The notes beneath the pieces are model-generated. The model had not been told where the DNA came from. It did not search any database and saw only the letters and a list, made by a program, of their open reading frames with translations. The translations under genes were made by a program, and so were the position numbers. 64,000 bases of DNA from Hyphomicrobiales bacterium (GTDB lineage Bacteria > Pseudomonadota > Alphaproteobacteria > Rhizobiales > JACESI01), in the NCBI GenBank assembly GCA_013911885.1, contig JACESI010000009.1, positions 1-64,000 of the forward strand. Direction: 5' to 3'. Shown here piece by piece: positions 43,285 through 52,706 of this stretch; position 1 is the first letter of the stretch, and every line of letters begins with the position of its first letter.

Positions 43285-43875
43285 TCAGCCCTGCGGCGAG
43301 AGCGGCTCCGCTGCCATCGCCCGCGCCCGCTGCTGGACCTCTTCGACGACGGCGAAGGCTTGTTCCGGCTGATACAGCCCGCGAAACGTGAAGCTGCCGT
43401 CCTCGACGCCCCATTTGTTGAAATTGCGGAACACCCCTTTGTTCTTGCGGAACGTGATGGAGCCGATCTCGCCCTTGAGAAACACAATGTCCATGGCTGG
43501 TTCGATCATCACATGGTCGAGTTCACGTCGGCTAAAGGCGGATTTTGCGATGAAGGCGCGCTTGTTGCTGATCGCATAGACCGTATGCTTGCGGATATGG
43601 GCATCGAACAACCAGCGCCCGACGGTGAAATAGGCGGTGGCGAGGATCAGGGTGATCTGGATTGCAATCGGCAGCCCACGGAAGAACGTCACCATCACCA
43701 TCGCGCCGCCTTCAACACTGCGGTTGAAGAAGAATATAAGAAAAACAACCCAGATACCGGCAAGGATCAGCCGGTATCTGTCGCCAAGGCTGAGGAGAAA
43801 GGTGCGCGTGACCGGGCGGCCTTCCCAAAGAATTTCTTCACCCTCGTCCAGATAATCGGCCCAGCCGTTGGTCAT
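43285..43875 (-). CDS. Bacterial PH-domain membrane protein, unknown function
   Basis: A 196-residue protein with an N-terminal GEEILWEGRP motif common in bacterial PH-domain proteins. Two membrane segments follow (near residues 36-50 and 65-88, including LILAGIWVVFLIFFF and GLPIAIQITLILATAYFTVG), then a C-terminal PH-like domain with AHIRKHTVYAISNKRAFI. Such proteins occur in many bacteria with no established role. It converges on the valine operon and starts at ATG 43875. Confidence 0.8.
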   Translation of the reverse strand: MTNGWADYLDEGEEILWEGRPVTRTFLLSLGDRYRLILAGIWVVFLIFFFNRSVEGGAMVMVTFFRGLPIAIQITLILATAYFTVGRWLFDAHIRKHTVYAISNKRAFIAKSAFSRRELDHVMIEPAMDIVFLKGEIGSITFRKNKGVFRNFNKWGVEDGSFTFRGLYQPEQAFAVVEEVQQRARAMAAEPLSPQG

Positions 43876-44097
43876 TCAGCATCCTTGATTGCTTGCGGAA
43901 AATCGCTTCCTGTCCATATCGGTGAAAGCCCCGGGAGGCAAGAAGCGCCGGCGGTCGCATGAGAGGGTCGCAGATTTGTGATTTTCCTCCGAGACGCCCT
44001 GTCCATAGTCTGCCAGTCTATGGTCTACTTGAGGCCCGGTCGCGTCGTTTGCTGCAATCCGGCGCGCGGGCGTGAAAATCAACCACGGAGGCACAGG

Positions 44098-44799
44098 ATG
44101 TCAATCTTGCATATGGATATTCGCCATGCGCACCGCTTGACGGCAGGCGCCCTTGTTCTGGCGGCGCTGATCATCGTTCTTTCATCGGCTCTCTTTCCGG
44201 GCCGGCTCGGCGCTGAAACCCCGTCCGGCGGCGAGAGCCAGACCGCACCGCTCACGGCGCCTCAGCAACCCAAAGTGGAAACGCCTGCGCCACAGGCCGC
44301 CCCCGAAGGCGCACCCACGCTTCCATCAATCGCGCGTGAAGGCCCGATGACCATGGATCAGATGCGCACGATCCTCAAACGTCTTGATTCCAATGTTCAG
44401 GAACCGCAACCGGGCCATTTCCTTTTTGTCGTCAATGATTTTCAGGTCGCGATCTTTACCGCCGAGATCGTCAACCGCATGCGTGTGATGGTGCGTATCC
44501 GAAGCGCGGAAAACCTCACGCAGGAGGAATTGCTGCGCATCACGCAGGCCAATCTCGACAGTGCGCTCGATGCGCGCTATGCCATTGGGCGGGGTGTCCT
44601 CTGGTCGACCTTCATTCATTCGCTCACGACCCTGCATCCTATTCAGTTCATTGAGGCAATCGGTTCTACGGTCAATCTCGCCGCGAACTATGGCACCAGC
44701 TATTCCTCCGGCCAGCTGCTTTTCGGCGGGGGCGACAGCCGCGCGATTCTCGGCAAAAAGCTGATTGACGATCTGGTGAAGAAGGGCCTGCCGATCTGA
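44098..44799 (+). CDS. Membrane-anchored or secreted protein with a YbjN-like domain
   Basis: A 233-residue protein with an N-terminal hydrophobic segment (AGALVLAALIIVLSSALFPG), a Pro/Ala/Gln-rich linker (about residues 40-75) and a C-terminal domain that resembles the YbjN/type III chaperone-like fold, with ILKRLDSNVQEPQPGHFLF and RVMVRIRSAENLTQEELL. GGAGGCACAGG supports ATG 44098. The function is unknown; the N-terminus could be an uncleaved anchor or a signal peptide. It is followed 170 bases later by a P-II gene on the same strand. Confidence 0.72.
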   Translation: MSILHMDIRHAHRLTAGALVLAALIIVLSSALFPGRLGAETPSGGESQTAPLTAPQQPKVETPAPQAAPEGAPTLPSIAREGPMTMDQMRTILKRLDSNVQEPQPGHFLFVVNDFQVAIFTAEIVNRMRVMVRIRSAENLTQEELLRITQANLDSALDARYAIGRGVLWSTFIHSLTTLHPIQFIEAIGSTVNLAANYGTSYSSGQLLFGGGDSRAILGKKLIDDLVKKGLPI

Positions 44800-44968
44800 G
44801 CTTTTGTTGGGTCCTGCCGCCGGTTTCCAGAGACGCGCCTGCGAAATGATTTCCTGATCTGATATATATGAGGCCCGATTACTTGCGTGAGTTTTGCCGA
44901 AAGGAGCGAAAAAGGCTACAACTTGAAAGGAAAGCGCGCAGCCAAGCGCTCACGGGAGGAACGCCGCC

Positions 44969-45307
44969 ATGAAATGGATCATTGCAATCATCCAGCCCCA
45001 CCAGCTTGACGCGGTCCGTGATGCGTTGATGGAAGAGAAAATCATGGGCCTGACAGTTACCGATGTGAAAGGTTTTGGCCGTCAGAAAGGGCAGAGCGAA
45101 ATCTACCGGGGAGCCGAATATCACATCAATTATGTGCCGAAACTGAAAGTTGAAATCGGGGTTGAGGCTGCATCTGCCGACCGGGTGGTCAATATCATCA
45201 TGCGTGCTGCCCAGACTGGGCGGATCGGCGACGGCAAGATTTTTGTCATGGATCTGGCAAGCGCACTGCGCATCCGCACCGGTGAAGAAGGTGCGGATGC
45301 TCTTTAG
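44969..45307 (+). CDS. P-II family nitrogen regulatory protein
   Basis: A 112-residue trimeric signal protein that senses 2-oxoglutarate and ATP/ADP. Tyr51, the uridylylation site in the T-loop, is present in SEIYRGAEY, and the B-loop TGRIGDGKIF is intact. The N-terminus KWIIAIIQPHQL differs from the usual KKIEAIIKPFKL of GlnB/GlnK. No amtB or glnA is next to it. The upstream 170 bases contain no clear sigma-54 site. The target of this copy is therefore open. Confidence 0.9.
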   Translation: MKWIIAIIQPHQLDAVRDALMEEKIMGLTVTDVKGFGRQKGQSEIYRGAEYHINYVPKLKVEIGVEAASADRVVNIIMRAAQTGRIGDGKIFVMDLASALRIRTGEEGADAL

Positions 45308-45317
45308 AATGGTGCGA

Positions 45318-46163
45318 TCAAAGGGCGACGACGGTTTGCCGCTGCTCTCCCAGATGGCTGATACCGAGAGTGATGACATCGCCAATCCCAAGCCATTTCT
45401 GCGGTGATTTGCCCATGCCGACGCCAGGCGGCGTGCCGGTGCAGATGAGATCCCCCGGCTCAAGAAGAGCGAAACGGCTGATATAACTCACAAGTGCAGG
45501 CACCGGAAAGATCATCAATCTTGTGCTGCCGGTTTGTTGCCGCTCGCCATTGACATCAAGCCATAAGTCGAGATTCTGCGGATCGGGGATCGCATCCTTG
45601 CTCACCAGAACGGGTCCGGTCGGGCAGAAGGATGGAAAGCTCTTGCCTTTGATCCACTGGCCGGCCCGTTCGATCTGCCAGGCACGCTCCGATAGTTCAT
45701 TGACGACAGTATAGCCGAACACATGGTCCATCGCGTCTGCTTCTGTGACGTTCAGGGCCGCCTTGCCGATGACGATGCCAAGCTCGATCTCCCAGTCGAG
45801 TTTGCTCGTTGCAGCGCTGTAAAGAATATCATCATTCGGGCCGGAAAAAGCGGCACTCGCCTTTGAAAAGAGAATGGGTTCCTTCGGCACGTCCATTTTC
45901 GCTTCTGCTGCGTGGTCGGAATAGTTGAGCCCGATGCAGAATATCGTCCGCGGGCGCTGCATCGGCGAACCGATCCGCTTTCCGGTCAGTTCGACCGCAG
46001 GCAACGCCGCAAGATCGGCGGACTTGAGCCGCACGATGAGTTCATCGCAGAGTGTATCCGGGCCGAAATCCGGCACGATGGACGAGACGTCGCGGATGCC
46101 GGAGTGTTCATCCATCACGCAGGGCTTTTCGTTTTGCTTTTCGCCGATACGCATTAACTTCAT
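45318..46163 (-). CDS. Fumarylacetoacetate hydrolase-family protein
   Basis: A 281-residue enzyme with the FAH C-terminal fold. The metal-binding pattern DWEIELGIVIGK and the catalytic-site segment TGTPPGVGMGKSP are present. Family members cleave C-C bonds in acylpyruvates or 2-oxo-acids (fumarylpyruvate, acylpyruvate) or isomerise them. The gene is divergent from a glyoxalase-fold dioxygenase, so a ring-cleavage pathway is possible. The exact substrate cannot be read from the sequence. Its stop lies ten bases from the P-II gene end. Confidence 0.85.
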   Translation of the reverse strand: MKLMRIGEKQNEKPCVMDEHSGIRDVSSIVPDFGPDTLCDELIVRLKSADLAALPAVELTGKRIGSPMQRPRTIFCIGLNYSDHAAEAKMDVPKEPILFSKASAAFSGPNDDILYSAATSKLDWEIELGIVIGKAALNVTEADAMDHVFGYTVVNELSERAWQIERAGQWIKGKSFPSFCPTGPVLVSKDAIPDPQNLDLWLDVNGERQQTGSTRLMIFPVPALVSYISRFALLEPGDLICTGTPPGVGMGKSPQKWLGIGDVITLGISHLGEQRQTVVAL

Positions 46164-46263
46164 GAAGCAGGTCTTTCACTGGAAATGGCCACAGCAATCA
46201 ACCACAGTCGCCCGAACCGGTAAATGGTTCTGCGGCAAATCATCAGCAAGGAAGGATGAAACC

Positions 46264-47220
46264 ATGGCAGATCAGGAAATCAGGGGTTTGCACCATGTCA
46301 CGCTGATGGCGCGCAATGCCGCGCGAAACAACTGGTTTTTTACCGAGGCTCTTGGTTTGCGCCGGGTAAAAAAGACAGTGAATTTCGACGAGCCATCAGT
46401 CTATCACCTTTATTATGGCACTGAGACCGGCGCCCCGGGCACGGTGATGACCTATTTTCCCTTTCCCCATATCACGCGAGGGCGCAAAGGCAGCGGCGAA
46501 GTCGGGCTTACCGCCTTTTCGGTGCCGAAGGGCTCGATCAGCTTCTGGCAGCGCCGACTTGCCAATTACGGCGTGACGAAACTCGCCCGGGATTTCCTTT
46601 TCCGCGAGGAACGCCTGATTTTCCATGGCCCGGACGACGAAGAACTGGCGCTCGTGGAATGCGACGACACGCGCGCGCCCTGGATTGGCAGCGATGTGCC
46701 GCCGGAAGTGGCAATCAGAGGGTTTCATTCCGTGCAGATCCGTCTCGCAGATCCGCGCGATACCGCTCAATTGCTCCAACTGATGGGCTACCGCGAAAAG
46801 GAGCGCCAGCGGGGCCAGAGTGGCATCACGCGGTTTGAAATCATCACCGAAAAACCAAATGGCGCCGATTTCATCGACCTTGCGACGGATGCTGATGGCC
46901 CGCCTGCCCGGGAGGGCGCGGGGTCGGTACACCATATTGCCTTTGCCGTTGACGACCGCGCGGCGCAGGCAGCACTCCGCCAGACCCTTATCGACGCAGG
47001 CGAGAGGGTGACGCCCGTAATCGATCGCGATTATTTCCACGCGATCTATTTCAGGACGAAAGGCGGCGTCCTTTTCGAAATTGCGACCAATGAGCCGGGC
47101 TTTGGCCGTGACGAAGACCTGCATGAACTCGGCCAGAGCCTGCAATTGCCAGCCCAGCACCGGCACTTGCGCGCAAGTCTCGAACAGTCCCTTCCAACGC
47201 TCGAAACAGAACGGGAATAG
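46264..47220 (+). CDS. Ring-cleaving dioxygenase-like protein of the glyoxalase (VOC) superfamily
   Basis: A 318-residue protein with two VOC modules. Metal ligands are likely the His in LHHVTLMARN, the His in VHHIAFAVDD and the Glu in LFEIATNEPG. This layout matches the MhqO/LinE-like group that cleaves hydroquinones or other extradiol substrates with Fe(II). AAGGAAGGATG precedes ATG 46264. It is divergent from the FAH-family gene, with about 100 bases between them. Confidence 0.83.
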   Translation: MADQEIRGLHHVTLMARNAARNNWFFTEALGLRRVKKTVNFDEPSVYHLYYGTETGAPGTVMTYFPFPHITRGRKGSGEVGLTAFSVPKGSISFWQRRLANYGVTKLARDFLFREERLIFHGPDDEELALVECDDTRAPWIGSDVPPEVAIRGFHSVQIRLADPRDTAQLLQLMGYREKERQRGQSGITRFEIITEKPNGADFIDLATDADGPPAREGAGSVHHIAFAVDDRAAQAALRQTLIDAGERVTPVIDRDYFHAIYFRTKGGVLFEIATNEPGFGRDEDLHELGQSLQLPAQHRHLRASLEQSLPTLETERE

Positions 47221-47628
47221 GAAAGGAAAAAGGCCAGAGTGGTTTTCTTGAAATGGACGGATGATCCGCGGAATACGAGATCCTGCTTTCCTGCGCGGTT
47301 TTTTGGCCTTGCTGAAGAATATGCGGTCTACTGATCAGGCTGCGGTTCGTGCCCTTGGCGTTTTCCTCGTCGAGATCGCAGCACGGCCATAGCTCCTTGA
47401 GGGCGCTTACGACGCTCAGGATCGGTAGTTTTTGAAGTCATTTATAGCATGATTATTTTACTCACACGGATTGACTCCGGTCTTTCATTTTAGGCGCTTG
47501 CAGGTGAAGATTTTATACGTTATATCATAACAGATAACTAAACTGCTGATGTTAGTTTTTATAATGAATCTAAAAATAAGCCAAAAACAAATCAGTACGC
47601 CGAAAGCATCTGGAGAGAAATTACCAAA
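47221..47628. other. AT-rich 408-base region upstream of the barrel gene
   Basis: The first 190 bases resemble the rest of the genome; from about 47410 the sequence becomes strongly AT-rich with short A and T runs and continues so into the barrel gene. No coding sequence is supported. The change in composition suggests acquired DNA or a highly regulated leader. Confidence 0.6.
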
Positions 47629-48832
47629 ATGATCGATGGATTAAAAACTCGGATCAAGAGACCGCTCTACTCACCACGTTTCTTGAAAAGAAATACACTC
47701 CAAGCACTCTGTGTTGCGAGCTTCGTAACAGGAAGCATTACATTTTCGTCCAGTGCGGATATTGATGATATTACAAAAAGTGAAGAGAAAAATCAGATTA
47801 ATTACACATTAATTGAGGGAAGTCTTGTTTTTGAACTTGAGAACGATTTTGTTTTTTCCTCGGAAGATGGTGATGAATTCAGCGATACATTCAACACCAC
47901 TGAAGTGTCACTTGACGTGCGTTTCAACCGTATCCTTTCGCTCCATACAGATCTGACGTTTGAACCTGTAGACAATCCGTTTCGCGGTCCGCGCAATGTG
48001 GGGGAAGAATATTTTCTTTGAGGACCATGGCCTGTTTTTCGAAACCCTGCACCTTCAGGCCGATTTTGATAATTTTTCGTTTTATGGCGGCAAGATCAAC
48101 CCAGCATTCGGATCAGCCTGGGATGTCACTCCGGGCATTTATGGGGTGGACCTGGCGGAAGATTATGAGATTGTCGAGCGTATCGGTTTTGGCGCCTCAT
48201 ACACTTTCGCCCTTGATGGCCTTGGGGAGCACACGGTGAATGCGGCAGCTTATTTTGCCGATACTTCTGGCCTGTCACGGTCATTTGGAACGAATAGAGG
48301 TCGTACAGACATCTCGGATGGCGGCGCAAGTAATACGGAAAGCATTGAAAGTGTCGCGATTGCTCTGGACGGCACCGAGATTGGTTCTATTCCGGGTTTC
48401 ACATACAATCTGGGTTTCCGTTTTCAATCTGCCGGCATTGGCGGCATTGACGACGAAATCGGTTTTGCTGGAGGCGCCGCACAAGAGCTGAATCTAACGG
48501 ACGAGATAAAGCTGACTTTGAATGGTGAACTCGCATATTTTGATAATTTCGAAGGATCAAACGGCGAAACAGACCAATTCTATGGCACGATCGGTGCTGC
48601 CTTGGAATATGAGAAATGGTTTGCAGACGCTGCTTTTTCAGTAAGGGATATTACAAGCAATGTTGGCGGCGATGACTTTACTGATCTTCAGTTTCAGGCA
48701 GGAATCGGACGTGAAGTGTTTGAAAAGGCCACCTTCGAGGTTGGCTATCGCTTTCTGCGCGAAGAAGACAATGACACACACACAATTGGTGCGTTCTTTG
48801 TCTACGAGACAGACTTCCGCATCCTGAGATGA
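47629..48832 (+). pseudogene. Outer-membrane beta-barrel (porin-like) gene with a frameshift
   Basis: Two overlapping frames together form one barrel protein. The first (47629-48021) has a signal peptide (ALCVASFVTGSITFSSSAD) and strands up to DNPFRGPRNVG. The second continues from about 48005 with FFEDHGLFFETLHLQADF and ends in a Phe/Tyr-rich strand region closing with ETDFRILR. Removing one G from the five-G tract at 48000-48004 joins them exactly. This may be a real inactivation, phase variation or a sequencing error. I cannot assign a porin family. The 5' third is AT-rich unlike the rest. Confidence 0.7.
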
Positions 48833-48905
48833 TCGGAGTGCTCTGAGAACCAATATTGAAGCGCCTAACGCCGGAACTTTCGGCGTGCTGCTCAGAACAA
48901 TCAGC

Positions 48906-49712
48906 CTAACGCCCGAGCTTGCGCAAGAGATCGCGTGCGCGGGATCGGGCGAGGGGTCCATGCGGCGGCTGCGGCGGGGCGTAGTCATCTTCGCCGTTTT
49001 GCGTAACTCCCCCGTTTTCTGCAACAACCGTGTCCTCAATAGAGGTCGCTTGCCGCTCATCCTCATCGCGGATCGTCCGGCGCCTCACCGGTTCGATCGC
49101 GTTTATTGGCTCGACCGGTTCAAACACCGCGATCACATTCATGTTCCCGAAAATACGACCGCCGCGCCCGATCACGTCCGGCTCGGGTTCGATGGCTCTG
49201 ACAAGATGCTCGGGATAGGCCGGTCGAGAGGTGAGCGTGATATTGGGATAGGCCGGCTGATCAGCTTTTTTGATGTTCTCGGGCCTGTTCTCGCGAGTGG
49301 TCTCAGGCGCTGGCTCTGATGGGGGCTCTGATGGGGGATGGGGCTCGGCGCGGGAAAGGGTTTCAGCCGTTTTCGGAAGCAAACGTCGTATCGCATCCGT
49401 GAGCGCTGATTTTTGCTGGTCGAATGCCGCCTTTGTCTCATTCTCCAGATCCTGCTCTGACGCAGCGGTTTCAACCCGGCCTCTGCTCTTGGCAATCAAT
49501 TGCCGGATCGCACGCAGGGCAGGCCCGATGGTCGCCTCGGGAGCGGGCATCGAAGCTGATACGGGAGAGGCGAAAGGCTCTGCTGCCGCATCTGAAGTGT
49601 TTTTCGCGCCAGACGCTCCGGACTGCCCACCCTTGCTCTGTCGGCGCGGTGGCTGATACTCATACACCATCGCTGCGATCCCCTTACGGTTTTGCTCAGC
49701 GGTTTGATCCAA
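48906..49712 (-). CDS. Unrecognised Pro/Glu-rich cytosolic protein
   Basis: A 268-residue protein (or 254 from ATG 49670, where the sequence begins MVYEYQPPRRQ). It has a helical stretch (GPALRAIRQLIAKSRGRVET) and a long disordered region with PPSEPPSEPAPE and acidic repeats. The tail ends ARSRARDLLRKLGR. No signal peptide, membrane span or known domain is visible. It is divergent from the Cfa gene. Composition and codon use look normal for the window, so it is probably a real gene of unknown role. Confidence 0.55.
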   Translation of the reverse strand: MDQTAEQNRKGIAAMVYEYQPPRRQSKGGQSGASGAKNTSDAAAEPFASPVSASMPAPEATIGPALRAIRQLIAKSRGRVETAASEQDLENETKAAFDQQKSALTDAIRRLLPKTAETLSRAEPHPPSEPPSEPAPETTRENRPENIKKADQPAYPNITLTSRPAYPEHLVRAIEPEPDVIGRGGRIFGNMNVIAVFEPVEPINAIEPVRRRTIRDEDERQATSIEDTVVAENGGVTQNGEDDYAPPQPPHGPLARSRARDLLRKLGR

Positions 49713-49925
49713 TGCGCGACACTTATAGCGGTTTTTTCAATCCAAAGCGACAGCTTCGGTCAGGCACCGGACTGGGGACGATTTTCCAAGGAAACGCTGA
49801 AAAACAGAAATTTGCGTCCCTCAAACCAACACGAGGTCGCCAGATCAACCTTCTCATATCGAGGAGCAACGACTAATCTCAGCCGCTGTTGAAACTGCGC
49901 CTGCTGCAACAGCGCCAACCCCAGA

Positions 49926-51236
49926 GTGTCTATGACAACCAAGATCAATGCAGCCCGCGCGGCTCTGTCCCATGTGCATGAAGTGATGAAGCTCGCTTTC
50001 GCCTTTGAGCTGTGGGATGGCAGCACCATTCCCGCCGATGCCGAACGCGGTGCCGGGCAATTGTTCGTGCGCATCGCCGACCCCGGCGTCATCAGCGCGC
50101 TCATCCGCCGCCCGAAGCTCGATACGATCGTCGATCTCTGGGTCACCAGGCGGGTTGATCTTCTGGGCGGCTCGCTGTTTGATTTCGCGGCAAAAAGACC
50201 GCAGGGCAAAACCAGCAAACTTGTCAAGCAGCTATCAAAGGCACGGCTCGCACGGCATCTCCTGCCTTTCGTGTTTGGATCGAGCGGACCTGTGAGCAGC
50301 CGCACGCGAAGCGACGAGGGCGCGCGCGATGGCAGCGAGGAGACAAACCGCAGGAATATCCAGCATCATTATGATGTATCGAATGCATTTTATGCGCTCT
50401 TTCTCGATGAGGCGATGCTTTATACATGCGCCTATTTCACCGACTGGTCGAATTCGATTGATCAGGCGCAGCGCGACAAACTCGACATGATCTGCCGCAA
50501 ACTTCGGCTCAAAGCCGGTGACAGATTGCTTGATATCGGCTGCGGCTGGGGCGCACTCATCTGTCATGCGGCCGAACATCATGGCGTCATCGCCCATGGC
50601 GTGACGCTTTCCGAGGAACAATTCATCAAGGGCAAGGCCCGCATCACGGAGCGCGGTCTTTCCGACCGCGTGACCATCGAGATGAAGGATTTCGCAAAGC
50701 TAACCGGCACCTATACCAAGATTTCATCAATCGGCATGTTCGAGCATGTCGGGCTTGCCAATCACCAGACCTATTTTCAGACCGTGAAGCGGCTTCTCGC
50801 GCCGCGCGGGCTTTATCTTCATCATGCAATCACCCGGCCGGGCAAGGCGACGGAGGCGAAGTTCAATCGCAAGCCTGCTGAATATCAGGCGATCCTGAAG
50901 AACATTTTTCCCGGCGCGGAGCTTGATCACATCGGCATGAGCCTGCGCAATCTTGAGGCGAACGGCTTCGAGGTGCACGATGTCGAAGGTTGGCGCGAAC
51001 ACTATGCCCTGACGACGGAACATTGGGCGAAGCGCCTGATGGCGAATGAAACGGCGGCAATCCGCGAAGTCGGCGAGGAAACCTATCGCATGTGGATCGC
51101 TTATCTGGTCGGGGTGTCGCTCGGTTTTCGGCGTGGCTCCATCGAAATTTTCCAGACCGTCGCCTCGCGCAAGGACAAAGGACCGTCCGGTTTGCCACCG
51201 ACCCGCGCCGACCTCTACACTCTCCCTCGGGGTTGA
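49926..51236 (+). CDS. cfa: Cyclopropane-fatty-acyl-phospholipid synthase
   Basis: This SAM-dependent enzyme adds a methylene bridge to unsaturated chains of membrane phospholipids. At about 436 residues it is full length. The SAM motif LDIGCGWGAL follows the N-terminal lipid-binding domain, and the segments MFEHVGLANHQTYF and YLHHAITRPGK are typical of the catalytic domain. The start may be GTG 49926 or ATG 49932. It is followed after 50 bases by a DUF2061 gene. Confidence 0.93.
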   Translation: MSMTTKINAARAALSHVHEVMKLAFAFELWDGSTIPADAERGAGQLFVRIADPGVISALIRRPKLDTIVDLWVTRRVDLLGGSLFDFAAKRPQGKTSKLVKQLSKARLARHLLPFVFGSSGPVSSRTRSDEGARDGSEETNRRNIQHHYDVSNAFYALFLDEAMLYTCAYFTDWSNSIDQAQRDKLDMICRKLRLKAGDRLLDIGCGWGALICHAAEHHGVIAHGVTLSEEQFIKGKARITERGLSDRVTIEMKDFAKLTGTYTKISSIGMFEHVGLANHQTYFQTVKRLLAPRGLYLHHAITRPGKATEAKFNRKPAEYQAILKNIFPGAELDHIGMSLRNLEANGFEVHDVEGWREHYALTTEHWAKRLMANETAAIREVGEETYRMWIAYLVGVSLGFRRGSIEIFQTVASRKDKGPSGLPPTRADLYTLPRG

Positions 51237-51285
51237 TTGCACCGTTTGCTGAGTTTTCTGCCTGCTTTCGGGAAAGATCCAACGC

Positions 51286-51852
51286 ATGAAACTTGACTTG
51301 AAAAAACTCGGCACCCCTTCGCCAGCTAAGGAAAAACCCTGGCGCTCGGTTGCGAAAGCCGCGAGTTGGCGCGTTGTCGGCACCCTCGACACGTTCCTGC
51401 TTTCAATCCTGCTCATCACCTTTCTCGGGCCCCTTTTTGACATGGAGCCGGCAGAAAGTCATACGGCCCTCGTTCAGACGGCAGGCGCCATCGCGCTGAC
51501 GGAAGTCGCGACCAAGTTGATTTTCTACTATTTGCATGAGCGCTTCTGGACCAATCTCGCGTGGGGCGTCACCTCTGACGGGCAGCGCCGCAACGAGCAC
51601 AATCTGCGTTCCACGGTGAAGATGGCAACGTGGCGCATTCTAGCCTCGCTCGATACGATGCTGCTTGCCTGGTTCTTCACCGGCAATTTCAAAACCGCCT
51701 TATCGATTGGATCCGCCGAAGTTGCGACCAAACTCGTTCTCTATTACATCCATGAGCGGGTCTGGTTGCGATTGTCGTTTGGGATCAGCATGGATAACGG
51801 TGCGGAACGGGCGATGCAACAGGCACGAGGCGGCGACAAATCCGACAAATAG
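51286..51852 (+). CDS. Tandem DUF2061 membrane protein
   Basis: A 188-residue inner-membrane protein made of two DUF2061 units. The first has KAASWRVVGTLDTFLLS and EVATKLIFYYLHERFW; the second has KMATWRILASLDTMLLA and EVATKLVLYYIHERVW. Each unit has two hydrophobic segments. Single-unit DUF2061 proteins are common; fused pairs are also known. In other bacteria these genes sit near sulfate assimilation or other transport genes, with no firm function. It converges on nadC by one base, so no terminator separates them. Confidence 0.85.
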   Translation: MKLDLKKLGTPSPAKEKPWRSVAKAASWRVVGTLDTFLLSILLITFLGPLFDMEPAESHTALVQTAGAIALTEVATKLIFYYLHERFWTNLAWGVTSDGQRRNEHNLRSTVKMATWRILASLDTMLLAWFFTGNFKTALSIGSAEVATKLVLYYIHERVWLRLSFGISMDNGAERAMQQARGGDKSDK

Positions 51853-51853
51853 G

Positions 51854-52705
51854 TCAGAAATCCAGCCCGAGATCGAGAATTTTTGCCGAATGGGTGATCG
51901 CACCGACGGATATATAGTCAACGCCGGTTGCCGCAACCTCGCGGATTCGTTCGAGTGACATCGTGCCGGAGGCCTCGGTCACAATGCGTCCGCTCACCAG
52001 CGCGACAGCAGCGCGCAAGGTCTTCGTCGACATGTTGTCGAGCAGCACGACATCCGCCTTGCCGTTCAACAGCACCTCTTCAAGCTGTGCCAGCGTGTCG
52101 ACCTCGATCTCGATCCGCACCATGTGGGAGGCGACACCGCGGGCGCGATCAAGGACCGCCGAAATCCCCCCGGCTGCCGCAATATGATTGTCCTTGATCA
52201 GGATCGCGTCGGAAAGACTGTAGCGATGGTTGTAGCCGCCGCCATGCAGCACCGCCTGCTTTTCGACAAGGCGCAGGCCAGGCGTGGTTTTGCGGGTGCA
52301 GGTGATGCGGGTCCTGGTGCCTTCGGTTTCGGCGACGAATGACGCCGTGACAGTCGCAATGCCAGCGAGCCGGCTTGCGAAATTGAGCGCCACCCGCTCG
52401 CCCATGAGGATCGAAGCCGCGCGCCCGTTAATTGTCATCAACGTGTCACCTGCTTTACAGGCCTGTCCATCCGGGATCAGGACCTTGACTGCAAGGGCGG
52501 GGTCGATCAGACGGAAGACGAGGGCTGCAACCTGCATGCCGGAGACCCTTCCTGCCGCGCGCGCATTGAGCCGCGCCCGGTAGGTTGTCTCCGGTGCAAT
52601 GACGGCGCTTGTGGTGATGTCGCCATATTGGCCGAGGTCTTCCAGCAAAGCGTGGCGGACAAGCGGTTCGAGCACCATGTCGGGTAAAAAATCGTGGACG
52701 CGCAT
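51854..52705 (-). CDS. nadC: Nicotinate-nucleotide pyrophosphorylase (quinolinate phosphoribosyltransferase)
   Basis: Third step of de novo NAD synthesis: quinolinate and PRPP give nicotinate mononucleotide. The 283-residue protein has RKTTPGLRLVEKQAVLHGGG split by the Arg/Lys substrate site, NHRYSLSDAILIKDNH and DVVLLDNMSTKTLR, the standard NadC pattern. GGAGGGTTGAT precedes ATG 52705. It is the last gene of nadA-nadB-nadC, with one base separating it from nadB. Confidence 0.95.
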   Translation of the reverse strand: MRVHDFLPDMVLEPLVRHALLEDLGQYGDITTSAVIAPETTYRARLNARAAGRVSGMQVAALVFRLIDPALAVKVLIPDGQACKAGDTLMTINGRAASILMGERVALNFASRLAGIATVTASFVAETEGTRTRITCTRKTTPGLRLVEKQAVLHGGGYNHRYSLSDAILIKDNHIAAAGGISAVLDRARGVASHMVRIEIEVDTLAQLEEVLLNGKADVVLLDNMSTKTLRAAVALVSGRIVTEASGTMSLERIREVAATGVDYISVGAITHSAKILDLGLDF

Positions 52706-52706
52706 A

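Noticed and set aside
47229..47320. Possible terminator AAGGCCA...TGGCCTT after the dioxygenase gene
   Set aside because: The arms are about 60-70 bases apart, too far for a normal rho-independent hairpin.
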